NCBI GenBank assembly: GCA_029582265.1 | Contig: CM055831.1 | Span: 27,070,526-27,134,525 of the forward strand | Direction of reading: 5' to 3' | Source of the DNA: Zoroaster sp. YZ-2022 | Taxonomy: Eukaryota; Echinodermata; Asteroidea; Forcipulatida; Zoroasteridae | DNA: 64,000 nucleotides | Shown: positions 12,779 to 27,131 of the stretch, piece after piece | Position numbering within the stretch: the first letter of the stretch is position 1 | Layout: each line of letters opens with the position of its first letter | The notes under the pieces: model-generated | The model's database searches: none | Seen by the model: only the letters and a program-made list of their open reading frames with translations | What the model was told of the DNA's origin: nothing | Made by a program: the position numbers and the translations under genes

Positions 12779-12910
12779 GCGCCTTGAGCGCCCAGCAGGA
12801 GTGGATATGTGCGCGCTACAAATCTTTATTATTATTATTATTATTATTATTATATGATATTATTGTTATTGTTCTATATTATATTATTATTTTATATTAT
12901 TATTATCATT
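12779..12910 (+). repeat. (ATT)n microsatellite following SINE-like tail
   Basis: After the tail motif comes an uninterrupted TTA/ATT run and then degenerate ATT-rich sequence to about 12910. The uninterrupted run differs in length between units, which is why poly-leucine ORFs appear here. These are not genes. Confidence 0.8.
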
Positions 12911-13553
12911 TGATACTATTATTTACTCTGCTTATCTACAGAAGTCGGAAGGGCGTACTGACCTTGCTCGATTCATTATGAAATAGGGGCCAAAAAGTGA
13001 TACAGGTACGTTATAATGCATAATTATTGTATAATTATCATTGCATATTTAGGTTCGTAATGTACAAATGTGATATTTGTACTTTATACATAATCTATTT
13101 TGGACTTGGAAACACTTTTATGTGGACTCTTCGCCAGTTCAGTGAAACCTTCAGTGTCCAATGAAATAAAAGCGACAATGCGCACCTTTTTATAAAAGTT
13201 TTCATGCATCCGTTGATAACGAAAGAGGCGCTTCACATGTAAACAAAGCGAGGCGTCTGCAGTGCGGCTGGTTCATAAGATGGTACTAATTATGCATGAT
13301 ATAGGCCTAGTTTACATCTATTGAGTGGTTTGCTTTTGCTTTTCTAAGCACATGGACTCCGAAGCACGATATAGTTTCACCAACTGTAAGTTTAATGCTG
13401 TTGCGTTTAAAACTAACAAATGTTGATACAAAATCGGCAGTGTGCCGCCACTATTGAACTGTGTGCAAAGTCTACGAGGGGTCTCAGAAATCATTGTCAA
13501 ATGTACACACCATATTGAATTTATCTCTGCTGAAATCACATTTTGTACTCGCA

Positions 13554-16500
13554 TTTACAATGATTGATGGTAATATAGGTTAGATATGACGAGAAAAGTG
13601 GCAGAAAAATAGTTTCCGAATGTGGTTGTTCCATACAGTTTGCACAAGTTTCTGTCCCATTATTTATAGTTGAGTTCTAAGCTGGAATTAGTACAAGGAA
13701 GTTTTAAGCACTCTTTCTATTGTGCAAAACATGGCTTGTACATAATTTGTGCACTGTCACGTGATTGCAATTCATTGTATATTCTCCTTGTCCGTGCACG
13801 GCCAAAGAAATGCATTGTTGTTTTACCCACCCACTCACTCGGCTTTGTAGATACCTGCAGTCGTAGACCCTCTATTGTCCCTGTTTTGTTTGTACTTTAA
13901 CTTTTTGGGAAGACCTTACCCCACTTCCCTTCCATTCCCTGACTACCAAGTGTCAAAATATAATCCAATCAGTCATATTTATAATACGGACTGTCTCAAA
14001 TTATGTTTTCACAGAATGCATGGGAGCTACACGGGCTACTCTCACGTGAATTGAACTCCTTCACCAAGCTGCCCAGTCTGGCTGTAATTGCAATGGAGTA
14101 GCTGTACTGTGCTCGAGAAATATTGATTCAAAATAAAATTGAGATACGGTAAGTACATTTGTATACGGCATATGGGAGGGAAATACAGAAACATAAGATA
14201 ACCGGGCCAGCAAATTGTGGCAAAACTTTTCGATTGAATTCATTAAATAACATTATTCAAAACCTTCACCAATCCAGTGACAGGTACATTTGCCTGGGTT
14301 GGAGCAGAAATAAGTGAGCTTGTGTTTCTTAACGATTTTTGTTGTACTGCACAAGTATTGCCTTGGAATGATATGCTGCTTTTATTAGAAGGGCAAACAG
14401 TCCATATCAGCACCCAAGAGTCATTATGCAAGAGATCTAACTTTTGATAAGGACGCTCCCACATTTTGCAGTGGAAAGCAGCCCTTGGTTTACATTAGTG
14501 GTGGCTCTGTAGATGAACACAAGATTGAGATGATGTCTGTTAGGTGGAACACATTTGCATTTTCATATCAAATTTCAAAAGAATAACAAAATGGATATAC
14601 CTGCATGTCCCTTTTGCTTTGCACATTTCATACTGGATAATATTAATGAAGATGATTTAAATGAGGCACTACAATGCAATCATTGCATTTTATAAATGAC
14701 TATTGTTAAATTAAAATTACTACCCTCATGACCAAAGTAGTAGTAGTAATTCTTGTGAGTTGCTACTGGTCACAAACTGATACAATTGCATACTCCGAGT
14801 TGATTCTGCTCTGCCATTAACATATTGTGTACTTGAAAAGTTACTAAACAAAATCTTAAGGGAAAACAAGGTCCATTTCTGCCGATTACTGAAACAGCCG
14901 ATGTCTCATTATACCCTAGTGAAAATAGCCAATAAGGATAATAATTAAACATCCCAAATAAGACGATTTCAAACCAAAGATTTTCAAATGGTATGAAGTT
15001 GTTACAATTGTACATGGGTCATTCCATATGAACTCGCCCAGAGGTCCCGTGGTGACTAACTCAAATGTTGGGTTCTCTGGTTGAGTTCATGTCGAATGAC
15101 ACGTATTGGAATTTTAACAAATCAAACCAGTACTAGAACCTATTAAAATAATTTATAACCAATCCAAAACAATTTGATGATAGATTTACACACATGCGCC
15201 CCGCCACATATTTGTCAATGAGTTTAATTTGTTTGTTATGAATTGATATTAAGAAATACTATGAACAAAACATTGTCTGTGATTAAGTCAAATAATGCAT
15301 CTTGAATGAATTATTTAAAATGTAATATTCATGACCACTTTTCATTTGTCTACTTACAGTGTTTATGTATGTGCAACATGTCCAAATGCGTTGTCATTTT
15401 GCGGTTTAAAAGGTAGTATACACCATTTGCTTTTGCTGTAATTTTCGAACATGGATGGGTTAGGGGATTCATATTATAGTAAATATTGTGACGGTGACCT
15501 GTTTTAAAGTTTTGTGTTCATAGATTCTTGAAAATCCCCCCCCCCCCGCCAAAATAAAATGCTGTTCTGGTAGTCTTGTGGTCAGTGTTTGAAAATGTTG
15601 GGTTTTTCCAATGATTGCCGGCCGGCAATCGTTGAAAATTGATACATAATTCCACTTTTCTTGAGGACCACAGCACAGCATGTGCCGTTATTTCACAAGA
15701 TGCTGGAGACTGTTACTCACTTACAGTCAAGTAAGGTATTTCATAATAATTCACTAGTTCTTTTTTATGTTTGCAAATGGTGTATACTAAACTGATATAC
15801 ACCCAACCAAAAAACAAAGCCCCCCCCCCAAAAAAAGAAAAAAGTGCTCAATAGTTTGTGAATTAGAACAAAAAAGTATAAGGGGAGGGGACTTTCTTTT
15901 TGGATTGGGTATATTGTTAAAATAGACTTTGTTTAGAAAATTGGTGTTGGGCCCAGTGTAACCAAAAAATGACGGTAATGCCCCTTGATATTAAATATTT
16001 AAAAAAATGACTCATTACTTAGTTTCTGGATCAGAGATTGTCAATTATGGTGTACTGGTAATTAACAGTTTTTCCTTTTGTTTGGACCTGCTGCTAGGTA
16101 TTTCAGTTCAACAAACGAAAAAATGCAAATATGTAAGTATGAATTAATGTAACTAATAAATGTGACCTGTTTCAACGAAAACAAAAACAAGTCGCACATG
16201 CTGATTTTTGTGCTATGACCGGATGAAATAAAATGGGGGTGAAAATTTAGTGAATTTAGTATTTGCAGTTTTGGGTGGATTTAGTGACATTAATCTCTTA
16301 TCTTTCACCGTGTTTATTTTGTTTATTTTGCAAGAACAAACATTGGTCAATTGGTAAAATCCTGCAATTCCTCTGATAAACCATGAAAACAAGAAAGAGT
16401 GCTCAAGTTTTCCTTTAGCTGAATGAAACCACCCATACTGAAATTAACATATAACAATAATTCTGGTGTCAAATTTAAAGCTAAACGTTGTCCTCTTTCC

Positions 16501-19500
16501 ATCTGTACCAGAAACTTAATTTCAACAAAATATGACTTGTTTATGGTTTTGTGAGAGTAGGTCACAAATGTGGAAATGTAAAACAGAAGTCAAAACAAAT
16601 AAAATTTAGCCTAGCCAATAAGGATAATAATTAAGCATCCCAAATAAGACGATTTCAAACCAAAGATTTTCAAATGGTTTGAAGTTGTTAGAATTATACA
16701 TGGGTCATTCCATATGAACTCGCCCAGAGGTCCCGTGGTGACTAACTCAAATTTTGGGTTCTCTGGTTGAGTTCATCTGGAATGACACGTATTGGAATTT
16801 TAACAAATCAAACCAGTACTAGAAACTATTAAAATAATTTATAACCAATCCAAAAATAATTTGATGATAGATTCACACACATCCGCGCCCCCCCGCCATA
16901 TTTGTCAATGAGTTTAATTTGTTTGTTATGAATTGATATTAAGAAATACTATGAACAAAACATTGTCTGTGATTAAGTCAAATAATGCATCTTGAATGAA
17001 TTATTTAAAATGTAATATTCATGACCACTTTTCATTTGTCTACTTACAGTGTTTATGTATGTGCAACATGTCCAAATGCGTTGTCATTTTGCGGTTTAAA
17101 AAGGTAGTATACACCATTTGCTTTTGCTGTAATTTTCGAACATGGATGGGTTAGGGGATTCATATTATAGTAAATATTGTGACGGTGACCTGTTTTAAAG
17201 TTTTGTGTTCATAGATTCTTGAAAATCCCCCCCCCTCCCCCCCCTCCAAAATAAAATGCTGTTCTGGTAGTCTTGTGGTCAGTGTTTGAAAATGTTGGGT
17301 TTTCCAATGATTGCCGGCCGGCAATCGTTGAAAATTGATACATAATTCCAATTTTCTTGAGGACCACAGCACAGCATGTGCCGTTATTTCACAAGATGCT
17401 GGAGACTGTTACTCACTTACAGTAAAGTAAGGTATTTCATAATAATTCACTAGTTCTTTTTTATGTTTGCAAATGGTGTATACTAAACTGATATACACCC
17501 AACCAAAAAACAAAGCCCCCCCCCCCAAAAAAAAAAAAAGTGCTCAATAGTTTGTGAATTAGAACAAAAAAGTATAAGGGGAGGGGACTTTCTTTTTGGA
17601 TTGGGTATATTGTTAAAATAGACTTTGTTTAGAAAATTGGTGTTGGGCCCAGTGTAACCAAAAAATGACGGTAATGCCCCTTGATATTAAATATTTAAAA
17701 AAATGACTCATTACTTAGTTTCTGGATCAGAGATTGTCAATTATGGTGTACTGGTAATTAACAGTTTTTCCTTTTTGTTTGGACCTGCTGCTAGGTATTT
17801 CAGTTCAACAAACGAAAAAATGCAAATATGTAAGTATTAATTAATGTAACTAATAAATGTGACCTGTTTCAACAAAAACAAAAAAAAGTCGCACACGCTG
17901 ATTTTTGTACTATGACCGGATGAAATAAAATGGGGGTGAAAATTTAGTGAATTTAGTATTTGCAGTTTTGGGTGGATTTAGTGACATTAATCTCTTATCT
18001 TTCACCGTGTTATTTTTGTTTATTTTGCAAGAACAAACATCGGTCAATTGGTAAAATCCTGCAATTCCTCTGATAAACCATGAAAACAAGAAAAAGTGCT
18101 CAAGTTTTCCTTTAGCTGAATGAAACCACCCATACTGAAATTAACATAACAATAATTCTGGTGTCAAATTTAAAGCTAAACGTTGTCCTCTTTCCATCTG
18201 TACCAGAAACTTAATCTCAACAAAATATGACTTGTTTATGGTTTTGTGTGAGTAGGTCACAAATGTGGAAATGTAAAACAGAAGTCAAAACAATAAAAAT
18301 TTAGCAAATAAAAACCAAAAACTGTGGTGTGATTTGCGTTTTATTCATGCAGTGTTTATTTCTTGGCACAAAAACACAAAGTATTACAATTTAGACATAA
18401 TTATGACTAAGTCACCAAGCCTTTTTTGGCACTCTTTTGCAAGGAATAACCTAACTCAGTAATTTAGTGATAAATAACACTTCAGGCTATGCATAGTGGA
18501 ATGACACGATAAAGTTTGCGGTGGCACCATGTGACTAATATCTTTCACAAGTTGTGTAGGTTCTTAAAAGAACAACTTGGTTGGAAACCAAACGGTTCTT
18601 TTAAGAACCTACAACTCAAGAAAGATAGTCGCATGGTGCCACTATGAAAACATATTTCCTACATTTATTTGTTATTTTTATTTTTTTTGGTTTGAGGGGT
18701 TAACAAACAATATTTGTCTGAACAATGAGTGAAGTATGTAAATATCATTAATAATAATTATCACAGAACAATGCACTATGAATACATTAGCTAAATCAGC
18801 TATTTATTAACACTTTCCAGTTCCAGCCACTTCTGTAAGGCATAGCCCTCCTTACCACAGCATGCTCTATTAATGTGAAGGCAACTAATAAACAAGTCGC
18901 ACAGGCAGATTTTGCGCTATGACCGGATAAAATAAAAACGGGGGTGAAAATGTTTTGAATTTTGTATTTGCAGTTTTGTTTGGACTTGGTGGCATTAATC
19001 TCTTATCTTTCACCCAGTTTTTTTTTCGTGCAATTCCTCTGATAAACCATGAAAAACAACAAAAAATGCTCAATTTTAAAATGTGTTTATCTCAAAAGTG
19101 GTTTTCCTTTAGCTGAACGAAACCACACGTACTAAAATTAACATAATAATTCTGGTGTCAAATTAAAGCTAAACGTTGGCAGTTAACACAAGCAATATTT
19201 GTCTGAACTTCAATGAGTCAAGTATGTAAAACATAATGAATAACAATTATCGTAAAACAATGCACTATGAATACAGTAGCTAAATCAGCTACTTTATTAA
19301 CCATTTTCAGTACCAGCCTTTGCAAGGCAGTAGCCTACCCCCTCCTTACCACAGCATGCTTTGGTATACTTTATTGGCGCATCCCATTATGTTGTGCAGA
19401 TTGTGGTTGAGCAATTCATTTTGAACCACATACACAGGGCAATAAGAAATGCAACATGGTCTGTAGTCACTCTGTGGAATGAGAAAGAAAAAATGTCAGT

Positions 19501-20427
19501 AGAGAGGCACCTAATTTACCTGTATCGCATCTTCCACGATTCGAATTCGCTTGCCCCGGTTATCCGATTTCCCTTCCTGTCTCTGCTGCTCAGTTGTCAA
19601 AATGATTTGCCACCGACGAATAGTAATACACTGTAAAATTGCACCCCAGTATATATAGGCAGCGGAATGCAATGGGCCGGGCATGCGTTGTGCACACGTG
19701 CAATTTTCAAAAGGGACTCCTAGGCTGGTCCCTGTAAAGTGAACGGTTTACCACTTTACCATATACTTTTCCCCCAACCCCATTAGAAACATGCACACGG
19801 TCTACCATTTGGTATCTCTAGTAAGATTTTGATAGTCTTTAAAATAGTCTTTTTACTTTAAAATGGTAAACCGTCAACCTTTACCGTTTGTTTCGCGTAA
19901 CCCTGGTGACATCCAATCACCGTCAGGCGCTCGTATTGGGCACTCAGGAATGTTTGAATATTTACAAGCATCCACTATAATGACAGATGTTTCACATTGA
20001 AGGTTTTTTCTTTGAGAGAATGGAAGACTTGTGTGAGACTTATGTAAGACTGTTAGGACAATAAAGTTAATTTAACCCAATTCGTGGATTATTGGTAAAG
20101 TATATTGTCAGTTAATCATTTCAACCGATCAAAATAATGCCATGATCGGCTAATTTTACACATAAATACAGCAGTCGTAGCAGACTGTAGTCACAACGCA
20201 TTTGGACATGTTGCACTGCATGCCGCTTCCGTCTTAGATATCTACCGAGACCTACTTCGTACGATGTGGCAAATGTTGTGGTACACAGAAGGGATTCAGG
20301 ACGCGTTTGCAACTGATGTACATAATTTTCTCCCTATGATATCATTGTATATTGTTTGTATTCATGTTTTTTCTTTGTTTCCGCGCCTTGAGCGCCCAGC
20401 AGGGTGGATATGTGCGCGCTACAAATC

Positions 20428-20464
<37 letters not shown>

Positions 20465-21162
20465 GATATTATTGTTATTGTTCTATATTATATTATTATT
20501 TTATATTATTATTATCATTTGATACTATTATTTACTCTGCTTATCTACAGAAGTCGGAAGGGCGTACTGACCTTGCTCGATTCATTATGAAATAGGGGCC
20601 AAAAAGTGATACAGGTGCGTTATAATGCATAATTATTGTATAATTATCATTGCATATTTAGGTTCGTAATGTACAAATGTGATATTTGTACTTTATACAT
20701 AATCTATTTTGGACTTGGAAACACTTTTATGTGGACTCTTCGCCAGTTCAGTGAAACCTTCAGTGTCCAATGAAATAAAAACGACAATGCGCACCTTTTT
20801 ATAAAAGTTTTCATGCATCCGTTGATAACGAAAGAGGCGCTTCACATGTAAACAAAGCGAGGACGTCTGCAGTGAGGCTGCTTCAAAAGAAGGTACTTAT
20901 TATGCTAGATATTGGCCTAGTTTACATCTATTGAGTGGTTTTGCTTTAGCTTTTCTAAGCACATGGACTCGAAGCACGATATAGTTTCACCAACTGTAAG
21001 TTTAATGCTGTTGCGTTTAAAACTAACAAATGTTGATACAAAATCGGCAGTGTGCCGCCACTATTGAACTGTGTGCAAAGTCTACGAGGGTCTCAGAAAT
21101 CATTGTCAAATGTACACACCATATTGAATTTATCTCTGCTGAAATCACATTTTGTACTCGCA
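13554..21162 (-). repeat. 7.6-kb giant tandem unit L2
   Basis: Second copy, 7609 bp, head to tail with L1 and nearly identical to it. Sub-repeat A is 14922-16608 and B is 16609-18303; the A/B linker here is shorter than in L1. The long hairpin is 18521-18642, the empty piggyBac target TTAA 18870-18873, and the SINE-like tail 20382-20461. Base differences from L1 near 20860-20910 and at 20617 (G where L1 has A) are among the few substitutions that distinguish units. Confidence 0.95.
18521..18642. repeat. 122-bp hairpin, L2 copy
   Basis: Identical in structure to the L1 copy. The flank downstream of the right arm differs (ATGAAAACATATTTCC here, ATGGCTATATTTCC in L1). Confidence 0.85.
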
Positions 21163-24100
21163 TTTACAATGATTGATGGTAATATAGGTTAGATATGACG
21201 AGAAAAGTGGCAGAAAAATAGTTTCCGAATGTGGTTGTTCCATACAGTTTGCACAAGTTTCTGTCCCATTATTTATAGTTGAGTTCCTAAGCTGGAATTA
21301 GTACAAGGAAGTTTTAAGCACTCTTTCTATTGTGCAAAACATGGCTTGTACATAATTTGTGCACTGTCACGTGATTGCAATTCATTGTATATTCTCCCTT
21401 GTCCGTGCACGGCCAAAGAAATGCATTGTTGTTTTACCCACCCACTCACTCGGCTTTGTAGATACCTGCAGTCGTAGACCCTCTATTGTCCCTGTTTTGT
21501 TTGTACTTTAACTTTTTGGGAAGACCTTACCCACTTCCCTTCCATTCCCTGACTACCAAGTGTCAAAATATAATCCAATCAGTCATATTTATAATACGGA
21601 CTGTCTCAAATTATGTTTTCACAGAATGCATGGGAGCTACACGGGCTACTCTCACGTGAATTGAACTCCTTCACCAAGCTGCCCAGTCTGGCTGTAATTG
21701 CAATGGAGTAGCTGTACTGTGCTCGAGAAATATTGATTCAAAATAAAATTGAGATACGGTAAGTACATTTGTATCTGGCATATGGGAGGAAATACAGAAA
21801 CATAAGATAACCGGGCCAGCAAATTGTGGCAAAACTTTTCGATTGAATTCATTAAATAACATTATTCAAAACCTTCACCAATCCAGTGACAGGTACATTT
21901 GCCTGGGTTGGAGCAGAAATAAGTGAGCTTGTGTTTCTTAACGATTTTTGTTGTACTGCACAAGTATTGCCTTGGAATGATATGCTGCTTTTATTAGAAG
22001 GGCAAACAGTCCATATCAGCACCCAAGAGTCATTATGCAAGAGATCTAACTTTTGATAAGGACGCTCCCACATTTTGCAGTGGAAAGCAGCCCTTGGTTT
22101 ACATTAGTGGTGGCTCTGTAGATGAACACAAGATTGAGATGATGTCTGTTAGGTGGAACACATTTGCATTTTCATATCAAATTTCAAAAGAATAACAAAA
22201 AGGATATACCTGCATGTCCCTTTTGCTTTGCACATTTCATACTGGATAATATTAATGAAGATGATTTAAATGAGGCACTACAATGCAATCATTGCATTTT
22301 ATAAATGACTATTGTTAAATTAAAATTACTACCCTCATGACCAAAGTAGTAGTAGTAATTCTTGTGAGTTGCTACTGGTCACAAACTGATACAATTGCAT
22401 ACTCCGAGTTGATTCTGCTCTGCCATTAACATATTGTGTACTTGAAAAGTTACTAAACAAAATCTTAAGGGAAAACAAGGTCCATTTCTGCCGATTACTG
22501 AAACAGCCGATGTCTCATTATACCCTAGTGAAAATAGCCAATAAGGATAATAATTAAACATCCCAAATAAGACGATTTCAAACCAAAGATTTTCAAATGG
22601 TATGAAGTTGTTACAATTGTACATGGGTCATTCCATATGAACTCGCCCAGAGGTCCCGTGGTGACTAACTCAAATGTTGGGTTCTCTGGTTGAGTTCATG
22701 TCGAATGACACGTATTGGTTTAACAAATCAAACCAGTACTAGAACCTATTAAAATAATTTATAACCAATCCAAAAACAATTTGATGATAGATTTACACAC
22801 ATGCTCCCACCCAAAGCCACATATTTGTCAATGAGTTTAATTTGTTTGTTATGAATTGATATTAAGAAATACTATGAACAAAACATTGTCTGTGATTAAG
22901 TCAAATAATGCATCTTGAATGAATTATTTAAAATGTAATATTCATGACCACTTTTCATTTGTCTACTTACAGTGTTTATGTATGTGCAACATGTCCAAAT
23001 GCGTTGTCATTTTGCGGTTTAAAAAGGTAGTATACACCATTTGCTTTTGCTGTAATTTTCGAACATGGATGGGTTAGGGATTCATATTATAGTAAATATT
23101 GTGACGGTGACCTGTTTTAAAGTTTTGTGTTCATAGATTCTTGAAAATCCCCCTCAAAATAAAATGCTGTTCTGGTAGTCTTGTGGTCAGTGTTTGAAAA
23201 TGTTGGGTTTCCAATGATTGCCGGCCGGCAATCGTTGAAAATTGATACATAATTCCACTTTTCTTGAGGACCACAGCACAGCATGTGCCGTTATTTCACA
23301 AGATGCTGGAGACTGTTACTCACTTACAGTCAAGTAAGGTATTTCATAATAATTCACTAGTTCTTTTTTATGTTTGCAAATGGTGTATACTAAACTGATA
23401 TACACCCAACCAAAAACAAAGCCCCAAAAAAGAAAAAGTGCTCAATAGTTTGTGAATTAGAACAAAAAGTATAAGGGAGGGACTTTCTTTTGGATTGGGT
23501 ATCATGATAAAATAGACTTTGTTTAGAAAATTGGTGTTGGGCCCAGTGTAACCAAAAAATGACGGTAATGCCCCTTGATATTAAATATTTAAAAAAATGA
23601 CTCATTACTTAGTTTCTGGATCAGAGATTGTCAATTATGGTGTACTGGTAATTAACAGTTTTTCCTTTTGTTTGGACCTGCTGCTAGGTATTTCAGTTCA
23701 ACAAACGAAAAAATGCAAATATGTAAGTATGAATTAATGTAACTAATAAATGTGACCTGTTTCAACGAAAACAAAAACAAGTCGCACATGCTGATTTTTG
23801 TGCTATGACCGGATGAAATAAAATGGGGTGAAAATTTAGTGAATTTAGTATTTGCAGTTTTGGGTGGATTTAGTGACATTAATCTCTTATCTTTCACCGT
23901 GTTATTTTTGTTTATTTTGCAAGAACAAACATTGGTCAATTGGTAAAATCCTGCAATTCCTCTGATAAACCATGAAAACAAGAAAGAGTGCTCAAGTTTT
24001 CCTTTAGCTGAATGAAACCACCCATACTGAAATTAACATATAACAATAATTCTGGTGTCAAATTTAAAGCTAAACGTTGTCCTCTTTCCATCTGTACCAG

Positions 24101-26114
24101 AAACTTAATTTCAACAAAATATGACTTGTTTATGGTTTTGTGAGAGTAGGTCACAAATGTGGAAATGTAAAACAGAAGTCAAAACAAATAAAATTTAGCC
24201 AATAAAAATAGCCAATAAGGATAATAATTAAGCATCCCAAATAAGACGATTTCAAACCAAAGATTTTCAAATGGTTTGAAGTTGTTAGAATTGTACATGG
24301 GTCATTCCATATGAACTCGCCCAGAGGTCCCGTGGTGACTAACTCAAAGTTTGGGTTCTCTGGTTGAGTTCATCTGGAATGACACGTATTGGAATTTTAA
24401 CAAATCAAACCAGTACTAGAAACTATTAAAATAATTTATAACCAATCCAAAAACAATTTGATGATAGATTCACACACATCCGCCCCCCCGCCATATTTGT
24501 CAATGAGTTTAATTTGTTTGTTATGAATTGATATTAAGAAATACTATGAACAAAACATTGTCTGTGATTAAGTCAAATAATGCATCTTGAATGAATTATT
24601 TAAAATGTAATATTCATGACCACTTTTCATTTGTCTACTTACAGTGTTTATGTATGTGCAACATGTCCAAATGCGTTGTCATTTTGCGGTTTAAAAAGGT
24701 AGTATACACCATTTGCTTTTGCTGTAATTTTCGAACATGGATGGGTTAGGGGATTCATATTATAGTAAATATTGTGACGGTGACCTGTTTTAAAGTTTTG
24801 TGTTCATAGATTCTTGAAAATCCCCCCCCCCTCCCCCCCCTCCAAAATAAAATGCTGTTCTGGTAGTCTTGTGGTCAGTGTTTGAAAATGTTGGGTTTTT
24901 CCAATGATTGCCGGCCGGCAATCGTTGAAAATTGATACATAATTCCAATTTTCTTGAGGACCACAGCACAGCATGTGCCGTTATTTCACAAGATGCTGGA
25001 GACTGTTACTCACTTACAGTAAAGTAAGGTATTTCATAATAATTCACTAGTTCTTTTTTATGTTTGCAAATGGTGTATACTAAACTGATATACACCCAAC
25101 CAAAAAACAAAGCCCCCACCAAAAAAAAAAAAGTGCTCAATAGTTTGTGAATTAGAACAAAAAAGTATAAGGGGAGGGGACTTTCTTTTTGGATTGGGTA
25201 TATTGTTAAAATAGACTTTGTTTAGAAAATTGGTGTTGGGCCCAGTGTAACCAAAAAATGACGGTAATGCCCCTTGATATTAAATATTTAAAAAAATGAC
25301 TCATTACTTAGTTTCTGGATCAGAGATTGTCAATTATGGTGTACTGGTAATTAACAGTTTTTCCTTTTTGTTTGGACCTGCTGCTAGGTATTTCAGTTCA
25401 ACAAACGAAAAAATGCAAATATGTAAGTATTAATTAATGTAACTAATAAATGTGACCTGTTTCAACAAAAACAAAAAAAAGTCGCACACGCTGATTTTTG
25501 TACTATGACCGGATGAAATAAAATGGGGGTGAAAATTTAGTGAATTTAGTATTTGCAGTTTTGGGTGGATTTAGTGACATTAATCTCTTATCTTTCACCG
25601 TGTTATTTTTGTTTATTTTGCAAGAACAAACATCGGTCAATTGGTAAAATCCTGCAATTCCTCTGATAAACCATGAAAACAAGAAAAAGTGCTCAAGTTT
25701 TCCTTTAGCTGAATGAAACCACCCATACTGAAATTAACATAACAATAATTCTGGTGTCAAATTTAAAGCTAAACGTTGTCCTCTTTCCATCTGTACCAGA
25801 AACTTAATCTCAACACAAATATGACTTGTTTATGGTTTTGTGAGAGTAGGTCACAAATGTGGAAATGTAAAACAGAAGTCAAAACAATAAAAATTTAGCA
25901 AATAAAACCAAAAACTGTGGTGTGATTTGCGTTTTATTCATCTGAGTGTTTATTTCTTGGCACAAAAACACAAAGTATTACAATTTAGACATAATTATGA
26001 CTAAGTCACCAAGCCTTTTTTGGCACTCTTTTGCAAGGAATAACCTAACTCAGTAATTTAGTGATAAATAACACTTCAGGCTATGCATAGTGGAATGACA
26101 CGATAAAGTTTGCG

Positions 26115-26235
26115 GTGGCACCATGTGACTAATATCTTTCACAAGTTGTGTAGGTTCTTAAAAGAACAACTTGGTTTGAAACCAAACGGTTCTTTTAAGA
26201 ACCTACAACTCAAGAAAGATAGTCGCATGGTGCCA
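26115..26235. repeat. 122-bp hairpin, L3 copy
   Basis: Intact terminal arms. One substitution in the loop (TTGGTTTGAAACCAA) keeps the inner palindrome paired. Confidence 0.85.
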
Positions 26236-26467
26236 CTATGAAAACATATTTCCTACATTTATTTGTTATTTTTATTTTTTTTGGTTTGAGGGGTTAACAA
26301 ACAATATTTGTCTGAACAATGAGTGAAGTATGTAAATATCATTAATAATAATTATCACAGAACAATGCACTATGAATACATTAGCTAAATCAGCTATTTA
26401 TTAACACTTTCCAGTTCCAGCCACTTCTGTAAGGCATAGCCCTCCTTACCACAGCATGCTCTATTAA

Positions 26468-26631
26468 CCCTTTCATTACCAGCCAGTTATGGCAGAGATT
26501 ACCCTTCTTTACCACAGTAATTAGGAGCCCAATGTCACTTCAGCACCAGTGGATTTTTCACAATTTCATTGAAGTGCGCCCTCACACGGCAGGAATAGAC
26601 ATTGTTTTAACTTTCTCATTTGTATGTAAAA
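26468..26631 (-). mobile_element. piggyBac element, right-end fragment cut by the gap
   Basis: These 164 bases are the reverse complement of the last part of the full elements at 40612-44006 and 59072-62432. They begin directly after TTAA (26464-26467) with the terminal CCCTTTC and run to the gap inside the 3' non-coding region. The rest of the element and the other TTAA lie in the unsequenced gap. Shared bases (GGGCTCCTAATTACTG read on the minus strand) match the copy at 59072-62432 rather than the one at 40612-44006, which lacks TC there. Confidence 0.93.
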
Positions 26632-27131
26632 NNNNNNNNNNNNNNNNNNNNNNNNNNNNNNNNNNNNNNNNNNNNNNNNNNNNNNNNNNNNNNNNNNNNN
26701 NNNNNNNNNNNNNNNNNNNNNNNNNNNNNNNNNNNNNNNNNNNNNNNNNNNNNNNNNNNNNNNNNNNNNNNNNNNNNNNNNNNNNNNNNNNNNNNNNNNN
26801 NNNNNNNNNNNNNNNNNNNNNNNNNNNNNNNNNNNNNNNNNNNNNNNNNNNNNNNNNNNNNNNNNNNNNNNNNNNNNNNNNNNNNNNNNNNNNNNNNNNN
26901 NNNNNNNNNNNNNNNNNNNNNNNNNNNNNNNNNNNNNNNNNNNNNNNNNNNNNNNNNNNNNNNNNNNNNNNNNNNNNNNNNNNNNNNNNNNNNNNNNNNN
27001 NNNNNNNNNNNNNNNNNNNNNNNNNNNNNNNNNNNNNNNNNNNNNNNNNNNNNNNNNNNNNNNNNNNNNNNNNNNNNNNNNNNNNNNNNNNNNNNNNNNN
27101 NNNNNNNNNNNNNNNNNNNNNNNNNNNNNNN
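26632..27131. other. Assembly gap of 500 N at the orientation switch
   Basis: Exactly 500 N. To the left the units run in one orientation and stop inside a piggyBac right end. To the right they run in the opposite orientation and start inside sub-repeat B. The two edges are not mirror points of the unit, so at least several kilobases are missing or two contigs were joined with uncertain orientation. Confidence 0.98.

Larger units (their letters stand above)
5963..13553 (-). repeat. 7.6-kb giant tandem unit L1
   Basis: This is the first complete copy of the giant unit, 7591 bp, defined here from TTTACAATGATTGATGG to the next occurrence of that string. It is inverted relative to the right-half units. 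Contents in window order: unassigned sequence 5963-7332; sub-repeat A 7333-9014; sub-repeat B 9015-10705; long hairpin 10921-11042; D2 relic and empty TTAA (11268-11271); diverged C fragment about 11281-11580; D1 relic about 11698-11762; TATA segment about 12040-12060; SINE-like tail 12779-12853; unassigned sequence to 13553. No gene is supported. Its start abuts the gap, so this copy may continue to the left. Confidence 0.93.
21163..26631 (-). repeat. 7.6-kb giant tandem unit L3 (truncated by gap)
   Basis: Third left-half copy, 5469 bp visible. Sub-repeat A is 22531-24197, B is 24198-25897 and the long hairpin 26115-26235. At 26464-26467 the TTAA that is empty in L1 and L2 is followed by CCCTTTCATTACC, the right end of the piggyBac element, instead of TGTGAAGGC. 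The contig then ends in N. This unit therefore carried the insertion, like R2 and R4. Confidence 0.94.

Noticed and set aside
12748..12981. Leucine/tyrosine-rich ORFs over the (ATT)n run (also 20264, 31284, 38892, 49852, 57366)
   Set aside because: Translations of a microsatellite and its flanks; length and frame change with repeat number.
19361..19636. 91-112 codon ORFs opposite the TATA segment (also 11719, 32212, 39823, 50828, 58305)
   Set aside because: C-terminal parts differ in frame between copies because of one-base changes, and there is no recognisable family or promoter on that strand.
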